DNA from: Hyphomicrobiales bacterium
Lineage (GTDB): Bacteria; Pseudomonadota; Alphaproteobacteria; Rhizobiales; Rhizobiaceae
Assembly: GCA_900469475.1 (NCBI GenBank)
Contig: UBXG01000009.1
Coordinates: forward strand, 310,001 to 374,000
Direction of reading: 5' to 3'
Length of the DNA stretch: 64,000 bases
Made by a program: the position numbers and the translations under genes. Below the pieces are notes generated by a model. It was not told the origin of the DNA and ran no database searches. It saw nothing but the letters and a program-made list of their open reading frames with translations. Shown here piece after piece: positions 25,792 to 34,483 of this stretch. Position 1 is the first letter of the stretch. Each line of letters opens with the position of its first letter.

Positions 25792-25859
25792 GCATACGCT
25801 GCGTATATTAGTTGACATACGCGACGTATGCAATTATCCATTGACATACGCCGCGTATG
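25792..25859. promoter_or_regulatory. Three TetR-type operators overlapping duplicated -35 boxes
   Basis: Palindromes ATACGC-T-GCGTAT (25794-25806), CATACG-CGA-CGTATG (25816-25830) and CATACGC-C-GCGTATG (25845-25859) share one core. The second and third sit directly downstream of TTGACA (25812-25817 and 25841-25846), so TTGACATACGC is repeated exactly 29 bp apart. Repressor bound here would cover promoters of both tetR and the MFS gene. Confidence 0.8.
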
Positions 25860-25894
25860 CGTACGCAATCTCGTTCAATTCGGGGAATGTTCCG

Positions 25895-27118
25895 ATGTCC
25901 AATCCATATAGAGAGATTTTCCGAGCGCCCGGGGCCAAGGGCTTTTCAGCCGCCGCCTTCTTCGCACGTCTTCCGCTTGCCATGGCGCCGATCGGCATCG
26001 TTGCCATGCTGTCGCAGACGCGTGGCGAATATTGGCTGGCCGGCGCGGTTTCGGCCACCTTCGCTCTGACAAATGCTTTCGTCTCGCCGCAGATATCGCG
26101 CCTCGTCGACCGGCTCGGTCAAAGTGCCGTTGTCGTGCCGACCACCATCGTTTCGGTCGTCGCCTTCATCATTCTGGTCGTCGCGGCAAATCAGGGCTGG
26201 CCCGCCTGGACACTGTTCGCATCGGCCTTTTTCGCGGCTGTCATGCCAAGCATACCTGCCCTGGTACGCGCGCGCTGGACGGAAATCTTTCGAGACCGGC
26301 CCGAGTTGAACACGGCCTTCGCATTCGAATCGGCAGCCGATGAGCTCGTCTACATCACCGGCGCATCCTTTTCCGTTGGACTTGCCGTCTCACTGTTCCC
26401 GGAAGCCGGGATGATCGCCAGCACCATCTTCCTCGCGATCGGATCAGCAGCCTTCCTGATGCAGCGATCGACGGAGCCCAAGGTTCGTGCAATCGATGCC
26501 GAAGCGCCGCAGCACTCGGCGATCTGGCAGCGGCCGGTCCAGATCATCACGCTCGCGCTGATCTTCGTCGGAGCCACCTTCGCTACGGCGGAAGTCAGTG
26601 CCGTGGCCATCACCAAGCAGCTCGGCGAACCGAGTGCCGCAAGCATCGTCATTAGTGTGTATGCGCTCGGCTCCTTCATCGTCGGCCTCATCATCGGAGC
26701 GCTGAACCTCAAAATGCCGCTGCAACGTCAGCTGCTGGTGGCCGCCACCGTCCTTGCCATCACCTCCCTGCCGCTTCTTGTAGCCAGCAGCTCGGTCGCA
26801 CTGCTCGCTTTTGCCGTTTTCCTCAGCGGCGTCGCCATTTCACCGACCTTCATCACTGCCTTCGGATTGATCGAACGCCGCGTACCGGAGGCCATGCTGA
26901 CGGAAGGAGTGACCTGGGTCATGACCGGCATCGGTATCGGCATGGCACTCGGCGCCTTCGTCTCCGGCTGGGTGGTGGATAGTTTCGGCCCCGCCAACGG
27001 CTTCTGGGTTTCAGTCGCGGCAACCATCGCAGCCGTCATCGTCATAGCGCTCGGCCAGGCAAGCCTTTCCGGCACCCGGGCGCCCAGCTCCGCCACCGCT
27101 ACACAGCTGGCCGAATAA
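25895..27118 (+). CDS. MFS transporter, probable efflux pump
   Basis: 407 residues with 12 predicted transmembrane helices, from ATG 25895 (the longer frame runs back through the operators and tetR). It opens YREIFRAPGAKGFSAAAFFARLPLAMAPIG and lacks any periplasmic-binding or sugar-porter signature. MFS pumps paired with a divergent TetR usually export toxic compounds. Substrate unknown. Confidence 0.87.
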   Translation: MSNPYREIFRAPGAKGFSAAAFFARLPLAMAPIGIVAMLSQTRGEYWLAGAVSATFALTNAFVSPQISRLVDRLGQSAVVVPTTIVSVVAFIILVVAANQGWPAWTLFASAFFAAVMPSIPALVRARWTEIFRDRPELNTAFAFESAADELVYITGASFSVGLAVSLFPEAGMIASTIFLAIGSAAFLMQRSTEPKVRAIDAEAPQHSAIWQRPVQIITLALIFVGATFATAEVSAVAITKQLGEPSAASIVISVYALGSFIVGLIIGALNLKMPLQRQLLVAATVLAITSLPLLVASSSVALLAFAVFLSGVAISPTFITAFGLIERRVPEAMLTEGVTWVMTGIGIGMALGAFVSGWVVDSFGPANGFWVSVAATIAAVIVIALGQASLSGTRAPSSATATQLAE

Positions 27119-27197
27119 GGAGACAGGAGAGCCGCCTGCAGCGGCATATTGCTCCGCGACAAATGTGCCCCGGGACAACTTTGCCTATTCCCGCAAA

Positions 27198-27839
27198 CTA
27201 TGCGCGCCGAAAGACCCGTTGCCGGGTGCTGATCCAGTCGAGAAAAGTCAGCACCCCTCCCAGAACCAGAAAGGCTGCTGCCAGCAGCCCCATGTTCAGC
27301 AGGACGGCTTCAAGGCCGATATCGCGAACGTCCAGGAACGGGTATGGGTAGAAGTGAGAGATATATCCATGCGCAAGCGTATAAGCCGAATAGGCTGCGG
27401 GAAAAGCCAGCCACCAGAGCACATCGCGCCAGGAAAGCCTGCCGCGTTCACTCAGAAAAATCCAATCCAGGGCATACAGCACCGGAACACAATAATGAAG
27501 TATCTGGTCTCCGAGCAGTTGCCAGCCGCGAGGGTGCCAAACGTCCCTTAGCATCAAAACATAAACGATGCCCGCAATCCCGACGTAAATGAGAACAGCG
27601 CTTCGGATCGACGGCTTGCTCGTCCATCGGCCAATCGACGAGCGCGGCGCGATTTGCGTGCAAAGCAGTATCGCGGCGAGCAGAAGATTGGACTGAATGG
27701 TGAAATAGCTGAAGAAATTCACCGTCATCGTCAGCCGCGAAACATGGGCGCCGGGTATGATGGCGATATATGAGATCGCGATGCCCGACAAAGCAAGCAG
27801 GGCAAGCAAACAGCGATAGATGCGAATCAAGCCTACCAC
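27198..27839 (-). CDS. Pr6Pr family membrane protein
   Basis: 213 residues with six predicted transmembrane helices. Recognisable family elements are NFFSYFTIQSNLL (first third), RDVWHPRGWQ, and HYCVPVLYALDWIFL with the later YPYPFLDV. This is the FAR-17a/AIG1-like Pr6Pr group. In eukaryotes related AIG1/ADTRP proteins hydrolyse fatty-acid esters, using a conserved Thr/His pair. The bacterial function is unknown. It converges with the MFS gene. Confidence 0.8.
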   Translation of the reverse strand: MVGLIRIYRCLLALLALSGIAISYIAIIPGAHVSRLTMTVNFFSYFTIQSNLLLAAILLCTQIAPRSSIGRWTSKPSIRSAVLIYVGIAGIVYVLMLRDVWHPRGWQLLGDQILHYCVPVLYALDWIFLSERGRLSWRDVLWWLAFPAAYSAYTLAHGYISHFYPYPFLDVRDIGLEAVLLNMGLLAAAFLVLGGVLTFLDWISTRQRVFRRA

Positions 27840-27842
27840 GAC

Positions 27843-28139
27843 GCCTCACCTGCTGAATTAACGCCAGAGCGGAGGCTGAGGGAATTCAACATCGACTCGC
27901 TCGATTTCATCGAAATTCTATAGCTCATTGAGGACAAGGCGCGCCTTGAAACTTCCGCCAATCCGCCGACCTCCGCGGCAAGATCGACGGTATTGCAGAC
28001 ATATACCGTCTCGCAGAAGACTATTCGATTGCGGCAAATCAAAAGCAAGCATCGAACGGCCGAAGAAATCCTTCGGCCATGAGGTCACGACAGCTCTTGG
28101 CCAAGTCGATGTCGACATGTTGAGCCCTGAAAGCGGCTT
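27843..28139 (+). pseudogene. Decayed acyl-carrier-protein fragment
   Basis: Reading 27852-27923 gives AELTPERRLREFNIDSLDFI plus EIL and then an in-frame TAG. This carries the carrier-protein helix II motif with its phosphopantetheine serine (NIDSLDFIEI). After the stop, LIEDKARLE continues the ACP pattern, and a plausible C-terminal helix (GKIDGIADIYRLAEDYS, 27977 onward) is in another frame. The N-terminal third is missing, lost into the Pr6Pr gene start. At least one stop and one frameshift make it nonfunctional. The rest of the 327-bp gap to the ThDP gene shows nothing clear. Confidence 0.55.
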
Positions 28140-28166
28140 TGCCTCTCGTGCCCTCGCAGGAGATCG

Positions 28167-29795
28167 TCAGATGCGCATGCGCGGCACGTCATTGGGATCG
28201 AGGCGCAGCTCGATCAGCACCGGGCGATTGCGATTCCGGATGGCGCCCAGGGCGCTTTCAAGCTCGTCGGCCGAGCTGACCGCAATACCGTAACCGCCGA
28301 GCGCGGTCGCGACCTCGGCAAATGAGGGCCAGTTGAACAGAGTGAGGCCGGGGTCCATCTTCCGATCGCGAAACTGGATATGTTCGGCACCATAGGCGGA
28401 ATCATTGCAGACGATGACGATCAGGTCCTGCCCAAGACGCACGGCCGTATTGAACTCGTTGACGCCGCTCATCATGAAACCGCCATCCCCGGTGAAAAGC
28501 ACCACCGGTCGATCCGGCGCAGCAACGCTTGCGCCGATTGCTTCCTGCAACCCAAGGCCGATCGAGCCGAAATTTGCCGTCACCACGAAGCTCCTCGGGT
28601 CGCTGACGGAAATCCGGCACCAGACCTCGGTCATGAAACGCCCGCCGTCTGTCACAAGCACCCTGTTCTTCGGCAGAGCTTTTTCCAGCTCTTCGAGCGC
28701 CCAGATGTAATTCACATATCCCGTATTCGTCGTGCCGCGCTGATCGGATGGGTGGGTGGTGAGCGAGGCAATATCCAATTCGTGCGTGAAGCCGCTCGGC
28801 GGAATCTCCGCCTCGTCCAGCCAATGAACGAAATTGTCTGCCGTCAATCCTGCATCGGCTACCAGGGCTGCATCCGGATGAATGTTCTTGCCGATGGCGC
28901 GCGCATCCATATCGATCTGGACGATGCGCTTGCCCTTCAGGAGCTTGCCCCGGTCGGTGGTGAAATCATGCAACCCCGCTCCGAAACAGATCAGGCAATC
29001 CGTCCTGGCAATCAGGTCATAGGCTGCAGGCGTGCTGAGCGTGCCGAAAATGTCCATATTATAGGGATGACCGCCGAAGAGCCCCTTTGCTTTCAAGGTC
29101 GTCGCAAGCGGAGCCTCCAGCCGATCCGCCAGGCGGATAAGCTGATCGCGCGCACCGCAAGCCCCGCCACCCGCGAGGATGAGCGGACGCTTTGCCGAAG
29201 CGATCATGCCGATGGCCCTGTCCAGCGCGTCACCCTCGGGCACATATCCGGGAGCATCGAAGACTTCGAAGACAGCCCGCTCGTGAGGCTGTTCGCACCA
29301 CATGAAATCGGCCGGCATGTTCAAGACGATCGGGCGTCGCTCGACCCGGGCACGGTAGAAAGCGCGAGCAACGTCCCGGGTTGCAGTTTCCGGTGAGCGC
29401 ATCTGCTCGAAGCCGGCGCCGGTGGCCTTGACGACCTCGCGCTGGTCGATGCTTTGCAGATGGTGCGGGTTGACGACCGGCGTGTCGCCCGCCAGGAGCA
29501 CCATGGGGATGGAACCGCGGGCGCCTTCAGTGAGTGCGGTGACGCAATTGGTCAAAGCCGGACCGTGAGTCACGCTCGCCACGCCCACCCTGCCCGCGAC
29601 GTGAGCATAGGCAAGCGCCATCAGGACCGAACTACCCTCATGCGCTGCCGGCACGAAGCGGCCGCCGCATCCGCGCACATAATGGTCGATAATAAAGAGG
29701 TTGGCATCTCCCATGAGACCGAACATCGTGCCGACATCGTGATCGCGAACCGCACGCGCAATCGACTGGTACACATAGATCGCGTTGTCGGTCAT
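28167..29795 (-). CDS. Thiamine-diphosphate-dependent enzyme (acetolactate synthase-like)
   Basis: 542 residues with the three-domain layout of the POX/AHAS family. The N-terminal PYR domain has catalytic E53 in AAHEGSS. The central domain is about 185-330, and the C-terminal PP domain has the ThDP-Mg motif GDGGFMMSGVNEF followed about 25 residues later by N (CNDSAYG). Relatives include acetolactate synthase, benzoylformate or oxalyl-CoA decarboxylase and sulfoacetaldehyde acetyltransferase. No ilvN small subunit is near, so a branched-chain biosynthetic role is unlikely; a catabolic decarboxylase or ligase is more probable. Single gene. Confidence 0.88.
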   Translation of the reverse strand: MTDNAIYVYQSIARAVRDHDVGTMFGLMGDANLFIIDHYVRGCGGRFVPAAHEGSSVLMALAYAHVAGRVGVASVTHGPALTNCVTALTEGARGSIPMVLLAGDTPVVNPHHLQSIDQREVVKATGAGFEQMRSPETATRDVARAFYRARVERRPIVLNMPADFMWCEQPHERAVFEVFDAPGYVPEGDALDRAIGMIASAKRPLILAGGGACGARDQLIRLADRLEAPLATTLKAKGLFGGHPYNMDIFGTLSTPAAYDLIARTDCLICFGAGLHDFTTDRGKLLKGKRIVQIDMDARAIGKNIHPDAALVADAGLTADNFVHWLDEAEIPPSGFTHELDIASLTTHPSDQRGTTNTGYVNYIWALEELEKALPKNRVLVTDGGRFMTEVWCRISVSDPRSFVVTANFGSIGLGLQEAIGASVAAPDRPVVLFTGDGGFMMSGVNEFNTAVRLGQDLIVIVCNDSAYGAEHIQFRDRKMDPGLTLFNWPSFAEVATALGGYGIAVSSADELESALGAIRNRNRPVLIELRLDPNDVPRMRI

Positions 29796-30148
29796 TTTTT
29801 GTATTTTCCCCTTCCGCAGCCCGGCAGATCATTGATGCTCAGAATATCAGCAAGGCCATGCAAGAGGCGCGCGATTTGGAGATTAAAATCTCCTTTCTGC
29901 GCACGATAATCACTGCTTCATCAAATAATGTGCACGATATATGCGGATATGGATATGATGCTTCAACATGCCCCTTTTCAGGCTGATGGTGCGGTGTCAT
30001 CTCAACCCCTTTTGAAGTGAAACGGGCACGGAGATGCCACTGTTGAAGTGCAGGGATCCCGTGCGGGCTGGCCAAGAGCCCAGGCATCCACACAACGGAT
30101 GGGCTCGTTTGCAACATTCATCATTGGCCTGGAAGGAATCTACTTCTA
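29796..30148. other. Intergenic region, no convincing gene
   Basis: 353 bp upstream of the ThDP gene. It contains a small hairpin GGAGAT-TAAA-ATCTCC near 29880 and AT-rich sequence, probably the minus-strand promoter. A 42-codon plus-strand frame (MQEARDLEIKIS...) exists but has no ribosome site or recognised domain. Confidence 0.5.
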
Positions 30149-30484
30149 TCAGGGATGATGATGCTCGCCCGCAAATGTCTGCTTGGCGTCGTCGAGCTTG
30201 TTGTAACCTGCCTGTATGATATCAATATCGCACGCGTGACCGATACCGGCCAATTTGTAGAGCACATCGCCGACGGCTATATCCACGCGTGGCTTACTCG
30301 TCGAATAGACTTTCTCAACCATCGGCTGGATAGCGTCTTCGGTGCCACCGGCCGCAAAATAAAGCTCCAGAGCTCTGTGCAGAAATGCATCCCTGCGATC
30401 ATTCAAATCCATTAGAGACCCATCGCTCACAGTCGAAGCCAGCAGCTTGACTGCCTTATTTTGGTATTCACTCATACAATCCAT
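30149..30484 (-). CDS. Small MazG-like protein with degenerate catalytic residues
   Basis: 111 residues (108 if the second ATG, giving MSEYQNKAVKLL, is used). The order of elements matches MazG-type nucleotide pyrophosphohydrolases: an N-terminal helix (EYQNKAV), a central helix pair, then VDIAVGDVLYKLAGIGHACD in the place of the usual EELGDVLWYLA. The family's metal-binding EXXE and EXXD are largely lost: GGTEDAIQ replaces GExGExxE, and alanine replaces the glutamate three residues before the GD aspartate. Fold assignment is by eye. It may be a binding or regulatory relative rather than an enzyme. No operon partner. Confidence 0.55.
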   Translation of the reverse strand: MDCMSEYQNKAVKLLASTVSDGSLMDLNDRRDAFLHRALELYFAAGGTEDAIQPMVEKVYSTSKPRVDIAVGDVLYKLAGIGHACDIDIIQAGYNKLDDAKQTFAGEHHHP

Positions 30485-30720
30485 CCAAATCTTCTGAATG
30501 ATATTCGAATCGCAACTCTGCTATAGGCTCTGCACATACAGTCTTTCCCGAGACTGTATTGGTTCGGCAGATGCATAAGTCCTGCGACAATGCGTGCCGA
30601 CATCAGTTTTCGCCCTATCTCAGTTAGACAAAGACCGGGCATTTTTAAACGGCCGCCGGCGGAGAGCGGTATCTGCCTACGAAACCGGGCGCGGCCTGCC
30701 GATAAGGTGTTTCGCATTTT

Positions 30721-30807
30721 TCTATAAAGTCTTGTGACGGCGCACGCCGTAACGTGCAGCTCTCGTTTGGAGGAAACGAGAAACGCAAAGGTATGGAGGA
30801 GATTACC
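30721..30807 (+). promoter_or_regulatory. Structured leader of the NCS2 permease, possible riboswitch
   Basis: Two mutually exclusive hairpins overlap. ACGGCG-CA-CGCCGT (30737-30750) competes with GCACG-CCGTAA-CGTGC (30742-30757). They lie between a TCTATAAAGT element and the ribosome site GGAGGAG (30795-30801). Competing stems before a purine-type permease fit a riboswitch, and the xanthine-I (NMT1) class is known from alphaproteobacteria. Class membership is not established from sequence here. The rest of the 323-bp gap upstream shows no gene. Confidence 0.35.
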
Positions 30808-32277
30808 TTGGCAGCAGCAGAGGAAAATACCGCGCGCCTACCCCCCGAAGATGAAAAACTCAGCATCGGCGCCAACCTGGCCTATGGCCTTCAGCATGTT
30901 CTGACGATGTATGGCGGCATTGTCGCCGTTCCGTTGATCATCGGCCAGGCATCGGGCCTGACGCCGGCCGACGTCGGCCTGCTCGTGACCGCATCGCTGT
31001 TTGCCGGCGGTCTTGCGACCATCCTGCAGACAATCGGGATACCGTTTTTCGGCAGCCGCCTTCCCCTCGTGCAGGGCGTATCCTTTTCCGGCGTCGCGAC
31101 GATGATTGCCATTACCGGGCATGATGGCATACAAGCCGTTCTCGGCGCGGTCATTGCAGCGTCCTTCATCGGGCTCCTTATCACGCCGGTCTTTTCACGC
31201 GTCACGCGCTTCTTTCCGCCGATCGTCACCGGCATCGTCATCACGACTATCGGCCTCACCCTTATGCCGGTCGCAGCGGGCTGGGCCATGGGCGGCAACA
31301 GGAATGCACCGGATTTCGGCAGCCAAGCCAATATCCTGCTCGCCGCCGCAACACTCTTGATCGTACTGCTGCTCAGCAAACTCGGGAGTGCTGCCATATC
31401 AAGGCTCTCGATCCTGCTCGCCATCATCATCGGCACGGGGATCGCCTATGCAGCCGGCATTGCCGACTTCTCGCGGGTAATGAACGGGCCGCTTGTCGCT
31501 TTGCCGCAGATCTTCCATTTCGGCTATCCTGTGTTCGATGCAGCCGCGATCGTCTCGATGTGCATCGTCATCATGGTGACGCTGGTCGAAACCTCGGCGG
31601 ATATTCTCGCTGTCGGCGAGATCGTCGGCACCAAGGTCGATGCGCGCCGGCTCGGCGACGGCTTGCGCGCCGATATGCTGTCCAGCATCCTCGCCCCGGT
31701 CGTCGGCTCCTTCACGCAGAGCGCCTTTGCCCAGAATGTCGGCCTTGTGGCCGTGACCGGCATCAAGAGCCGATTTGTCGTGGCGACCGGTGGCCTTTTT
31801 CTCGTCGCTCTCGGCTTGCTGCCGATCGTCGGCCGCATCGTCGCCGCCGTTCCGAGCTCCGTACTCGGCGGGGCGGGGCTCGTCCTCTTCGGGACGGTCG
31901 CGGCAAGCGGTATCCGCACACTCGCCAAGGTCGACTATGAAAACAACATGAATCTCATCATCGTGGCGACCTCGATCGGCTTCGGCATGATCCCGATCGC
32001 GTCGCCTGGCTTCTACGAGCATTTTCCCGCATGGGTCATCACCATCTTCCACTCCGGTATCAGCTCGGCGGCATTGATGGCGATCACGCTGAACCTCCTG
32101 TTCAACCACCTGACGACCGGAAACTCGGATCAGCAATCGGTCTTCGTTGCGGGAACGGAACGTCTGATCCGCTATCAGGACATTGCCGGCCTGCATGACG
32201 GCGATTATTTCCTGAACGGTAAGCTTTACGACGCCAATGGCACGGAAGTTCCGTTGGTCCCCGCGGAAGCCCATTAA
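30808..32277 (+). CDS. NCS2 family uracil/xanthine permease
   Basis: Nucleobase:cation symporter-2 with 12-14 transmembrane helices. It shows LAYGLQHVLTMYGGIVAVPLI near the N-terminus and the UraA/UapA-like late segments GNSDQQSVFVAGTERLI and SSVLGGAGLVLFGTVAASGIRTL. The closest functional group is xanthine/urate or uracil permeases. Start choice is uncertain: TTG 30808 has a perfect GGAGGAG six bases upstream, whereas ATG 30793 and GTG 30754 lack well-placed sites. With TTG the protein is 489 residues. The predicted purine cargo connects to the xdhAB/uraH/allA genes 28 kb away (inference). Confidence 0.9.
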   Translation: MAAAEENTARLPPEDEKLSIGANLAYGLQHVLTMYGGIVAVPLIIGQASGLTPADVGLLVTASLFAGGLATILQTIGIPFFGSRLPLVQGVSFSGVATMIAITGHDGIQAVLGAVIAASFIGLLITPVFSRVTRFFPPIVTGIVITTIGLTLMPVAAGWAMGGNRNAPDFGSQANILLAAATLLIVLLLSKLGSAAISRLSILLAIIIGTGIAYAAGIADFSRVMNGPLVALPQIFHFGYPVFDAAAIVSMCIVIMVTLVETSADILAVGEIVGTKVDARRLGDGLRADMLSSILAPVVGSFTQSAFAQNVGLVAVTGIKSRFVVATGGLFLVALGLLPIVGRIVAAVPSSVLGGAGLVLFGTVAASGIRTLAKVDYENNMNLIIVATSIGFGMIPIASPGFYEHFPAWVITIFHSGISSAALMAITLNLLFNHLTTGNSDQQSVFVAGTERLIRYQDIAGLHDGDYFLNGKLYDANGTEVPLVPAEAH

Positions 32278-32901
32278 ACCACAGAGGGACCTGCTTCGGC
32301 GGCTTCAAAGCATTCTGCACGGCTGAGAACCCTGTGGGCCGGACGGTCCCACAATCGCGCCGGTCTCGCAATCCAGCCATTTGGCCGGGGACATCGGCTG
32401 GTGAAGTATTGCCCGAGTTCGCAAGTGGCCTGCGGCCAAGTTCGGCTTCAGGCGCACTGCCGAGCGGCACTTTTGCCTCTCCACCCGCAGATCTCCGTCC
32501 CTTCTGCAATCCCTCTAACCGACTTGAGTGAGATTGCATCAGGATTCACCCTTCGAGCACACCTCAGCAATTATTGTATAGTTTGTATTCTTTACTTACT
32601 ATTTTTTACAAAATTTCGATTAATAACATACATCTTGTACGTTTATTACGTATAGATTTATAATATACTTCATATACATACTAAGATCGTGTGATTTTAT
32701 GGTGTATTTTTGCATCTTTGACGAATTTATGACGGTAATTACTTTATCACTTCGAATTATTCTATTCCGATGCGTCAAAAGCACCGCTAGCGTGCCGATA
32801 CGAAAGTCTTTCGGGCTTTCGGTTAGAGGGAACGCCTAATTGATGAACGTGGTGGAAAACCTCCGGCTACGTTCCGATCCGGCAAATCGATTGGAGAAAA
32901 A
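32278..32901 (+). promoter_or_regulatory. Long porin upstream region with an AT-rich segment and promoter
   Basis: No gene is recognised. From about 32560 to 32760 the sequence is strikingly AT-rich with many TA steps, unlike the flanking GC-rich DNA. TTGACG at 32718-32723 with ACTTTA/TTATCA about 17-20 bases downstream is a plausible promoter. GAAAG...CTTTC near 32808-32820 forms a leader hairpin. The ribosome site GGAG lies just before the porin ATG at 32902. AT-rich tracts of this sort attract MucR/Ros-type silencers in rhizobia, an inference here. Confidence 0.5.
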
Positions 32902-33951
32902 ATGAATATCAAGAGCCTTCTTCTCGGCTCCGCTGCTGCGCTCGCAGCAGTATCCGGCGCCCACGCGGCTGACGCAATCGTCGCTGCTGAGCCCGAGCCG
33001 CTGGAATACGTTCGCATCTGCGACGCATACGGTGCTGGCTACTTCTTCATCCCGGGCACTGAAACCTGCCTCAAGATCGGCGGTAAGGTTCGTACCGAAG
33101 GCAAGTGGTACGACGCCTACAGCCCAGACACTCACTTTGGCACTCTCTGGCACACGCGTGCTGAGCTGCAGCTGCAGACGGCAACCGACACCGAATACGG
33201 TGCGCTGAAGACCAACACCGAGCTGCGTTGGGACTGGAATGACGGCGGCGCTACGGCTACCAACCTGCTGCACGCCAGCATCAGCCTCGGCGGCTTCACC
33301 GTTGGTAAGGAAGACTCGCAGTTCAACGTCTTCACCGGCTACGCCGGCGACGTCATCAACGACGACGTGATCGCTGATGGCCCGTACGAATTGAACCAGA
33401 TTACCTACAACTACGACGCCGGCAACGGCTTCACGGCTGTGATCTCGGTCGAAGACTCGAACTCCGGTAAGGGTGCAGTCGGCGCAAACGGCGAAGACAG
33501 CACGAACCACTACATCCCTGACGTTGTTGCCGGTGCTGGTTACAAGGCTGGCGCATGGTCCTTCAAGGTGGTTGGCGGTTACGACTCGATCGTCGAAGAA
33601 GGCGCCATCAAGGCTCGCGTAGACGCTGACTTCGGCGTATTCGACGCCTTCTTGATGGGCGGCTGGAACACCGACGGCAAGAAGCTCAACAAGTATGCGC
33701 CTGGCGATTCGATCGGCCAGAGCTGGGGCGACTGGGCTGTCTGGGGCGGCGTTGGCGTACCGGTCAACGAAAAGCTGAAGTGGAACCTGCAGCTCGCCTA
33801 CACCGACAACAAGACCTTCTCGGCAACCACGAACGTCAAGTGGAAGCCGGTCAAGAACCTGCTCATCGAGCCGGAAGTCACCTACACCAACTGGGACTCC
33901 ATCAACAAGGACCAGTGGGCTGGCATCCTCCGCTTCGAGCGCAGCTTCTGA
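32902..33951 (+). CDS. ropA: RopA-type porin (Omp2b family)
   Basis: Major outer-membrane porin, 349 residues. A 22-residue signal peptide (MNIKSLLLGSAAALAAVSG then AHA) precedes a beta-barrel rich in alternating hydrophobic and polar residues, ending in a C-terminal phenylalanine (RFERSF) as outer-membrane barrels do. The start of the mature protein (PLEYVRICDAYGAGYFFIPG) and EYGALKTNTELRW are typical of rhizobial RopA/Brucella Omp2b proteins. Codon choice is strongly biased (GTC, GGC, AAG, TAC), as expected of a highly expressed gene. The two cysteines (C in RICDAY and ETCLKI) are conserved in the family. Several paralogues usually exist per genome, so the symbol is generic. Confidence 0.93.
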   Translation: MNIKSLLLGSAAALAAVSGAHAADAIVAAEPEPLEYVRICDAYGAGYFFIPGTETCLKIGGKVRTEGKWYDAYSPDTHFGTLWHTRAELQLQTATDTEYGALKTNTELRWDWNDGGATATNLLHASISLGGFTVGKEDSQFNVFTGYAGDVINDDVIADGPYELNQITYNYDAGNGFTAVISVEDSNSGKGAVGANGEDSTNHYIPDVVAGAGYKAGAWSFKVVGGYDSIVEEGAIKARVDADFGVFDAFLMGGWNTDGKKLNKYAPGDSIGQSWGDWAVWGGVGVPVNEKLKWNLQLAYTDNKTFSATTNVKWKPVKNLLIEPEVTYTNWDSINKDQWAGILRFERSF

Positions 33952-33988
33952 TCTGATCTGATCTGAACTAGACCTCCGATCAGAGACG

Positions 33989-34021
33989 GAAGAAGACCTG
34001 GTTTCCCTCCGGGTCTTCTTC
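33989..34021 (+). terminator. Hairpin terminator after the porin
   Basis: GAAGAAGACC (33989-33998) pairs perfectly with GGTCTTCTTC (34012-34021), 38 bp past the stop. A TGATC-type short tandem repeat precedes it. There is no long T tract, but the stem is strong. Confidence 0.7.
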
Positions 34022-34483
34022 CACAATTCGTTAAAGCCGTACCGGCTGCCATATCCAATCCGCATGATACGCGCCTCCCCGCTATGCGAGAGGAAGCGCA
34101 CGCGTTACCGACGCGAAACTTTTCGGCCTGGTGGCCTGCGCCTACTGCGATGAAGGCGCCCCAGGAAATAACATTGCTCTCGCTCGCCTCTCCGTTGCCG
34201 TACAAAGCTCCTCTGCCCCTCAAAATCTGAGGACGATATCCCCGATGCATCTCAGCATGGCCAAGAAACGTTTCGCGCAGCATCTTCTACGGCATTCCAA
34301 GGTCGAATCCGGTAGGACCAGCTTCGTATTCGCGGCTGTGTAGACCGTCTTCGCACTCGCGTAACACAAATGTTTCGAGAATCTTTCCCGAAGGAAAGCA
34401 TCTGTCCGGTTGCCAAAAAACCATAATTGTTCCACCTAGATTATAGATTGAACATTTAACGTTGAGAATCGGGCCAAGACTTG
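34022..34483. other. Intergenic region before prc
   Basis: About 460 bp with short frames only and a small inverted repeat (CCTCA-AAATC-TGAGG near 34217). No recognisable gene. The last 80 bases are AT-rich with TTATAGATT near 34440, a possible -10 region for prc. Confidence 0.45.

Noticed and set aside
28380..29396. 338-codon plus-strand frame
   Set aside because: Antisense to the ThDP enzyme; no signal peptide, domain or ribosome site.
32102..32539. 145-codon minus-strand frame downstream of the NCS2 permease
   Set aside because: First half overlaps the permease end and the remainder has no recognisable domain.
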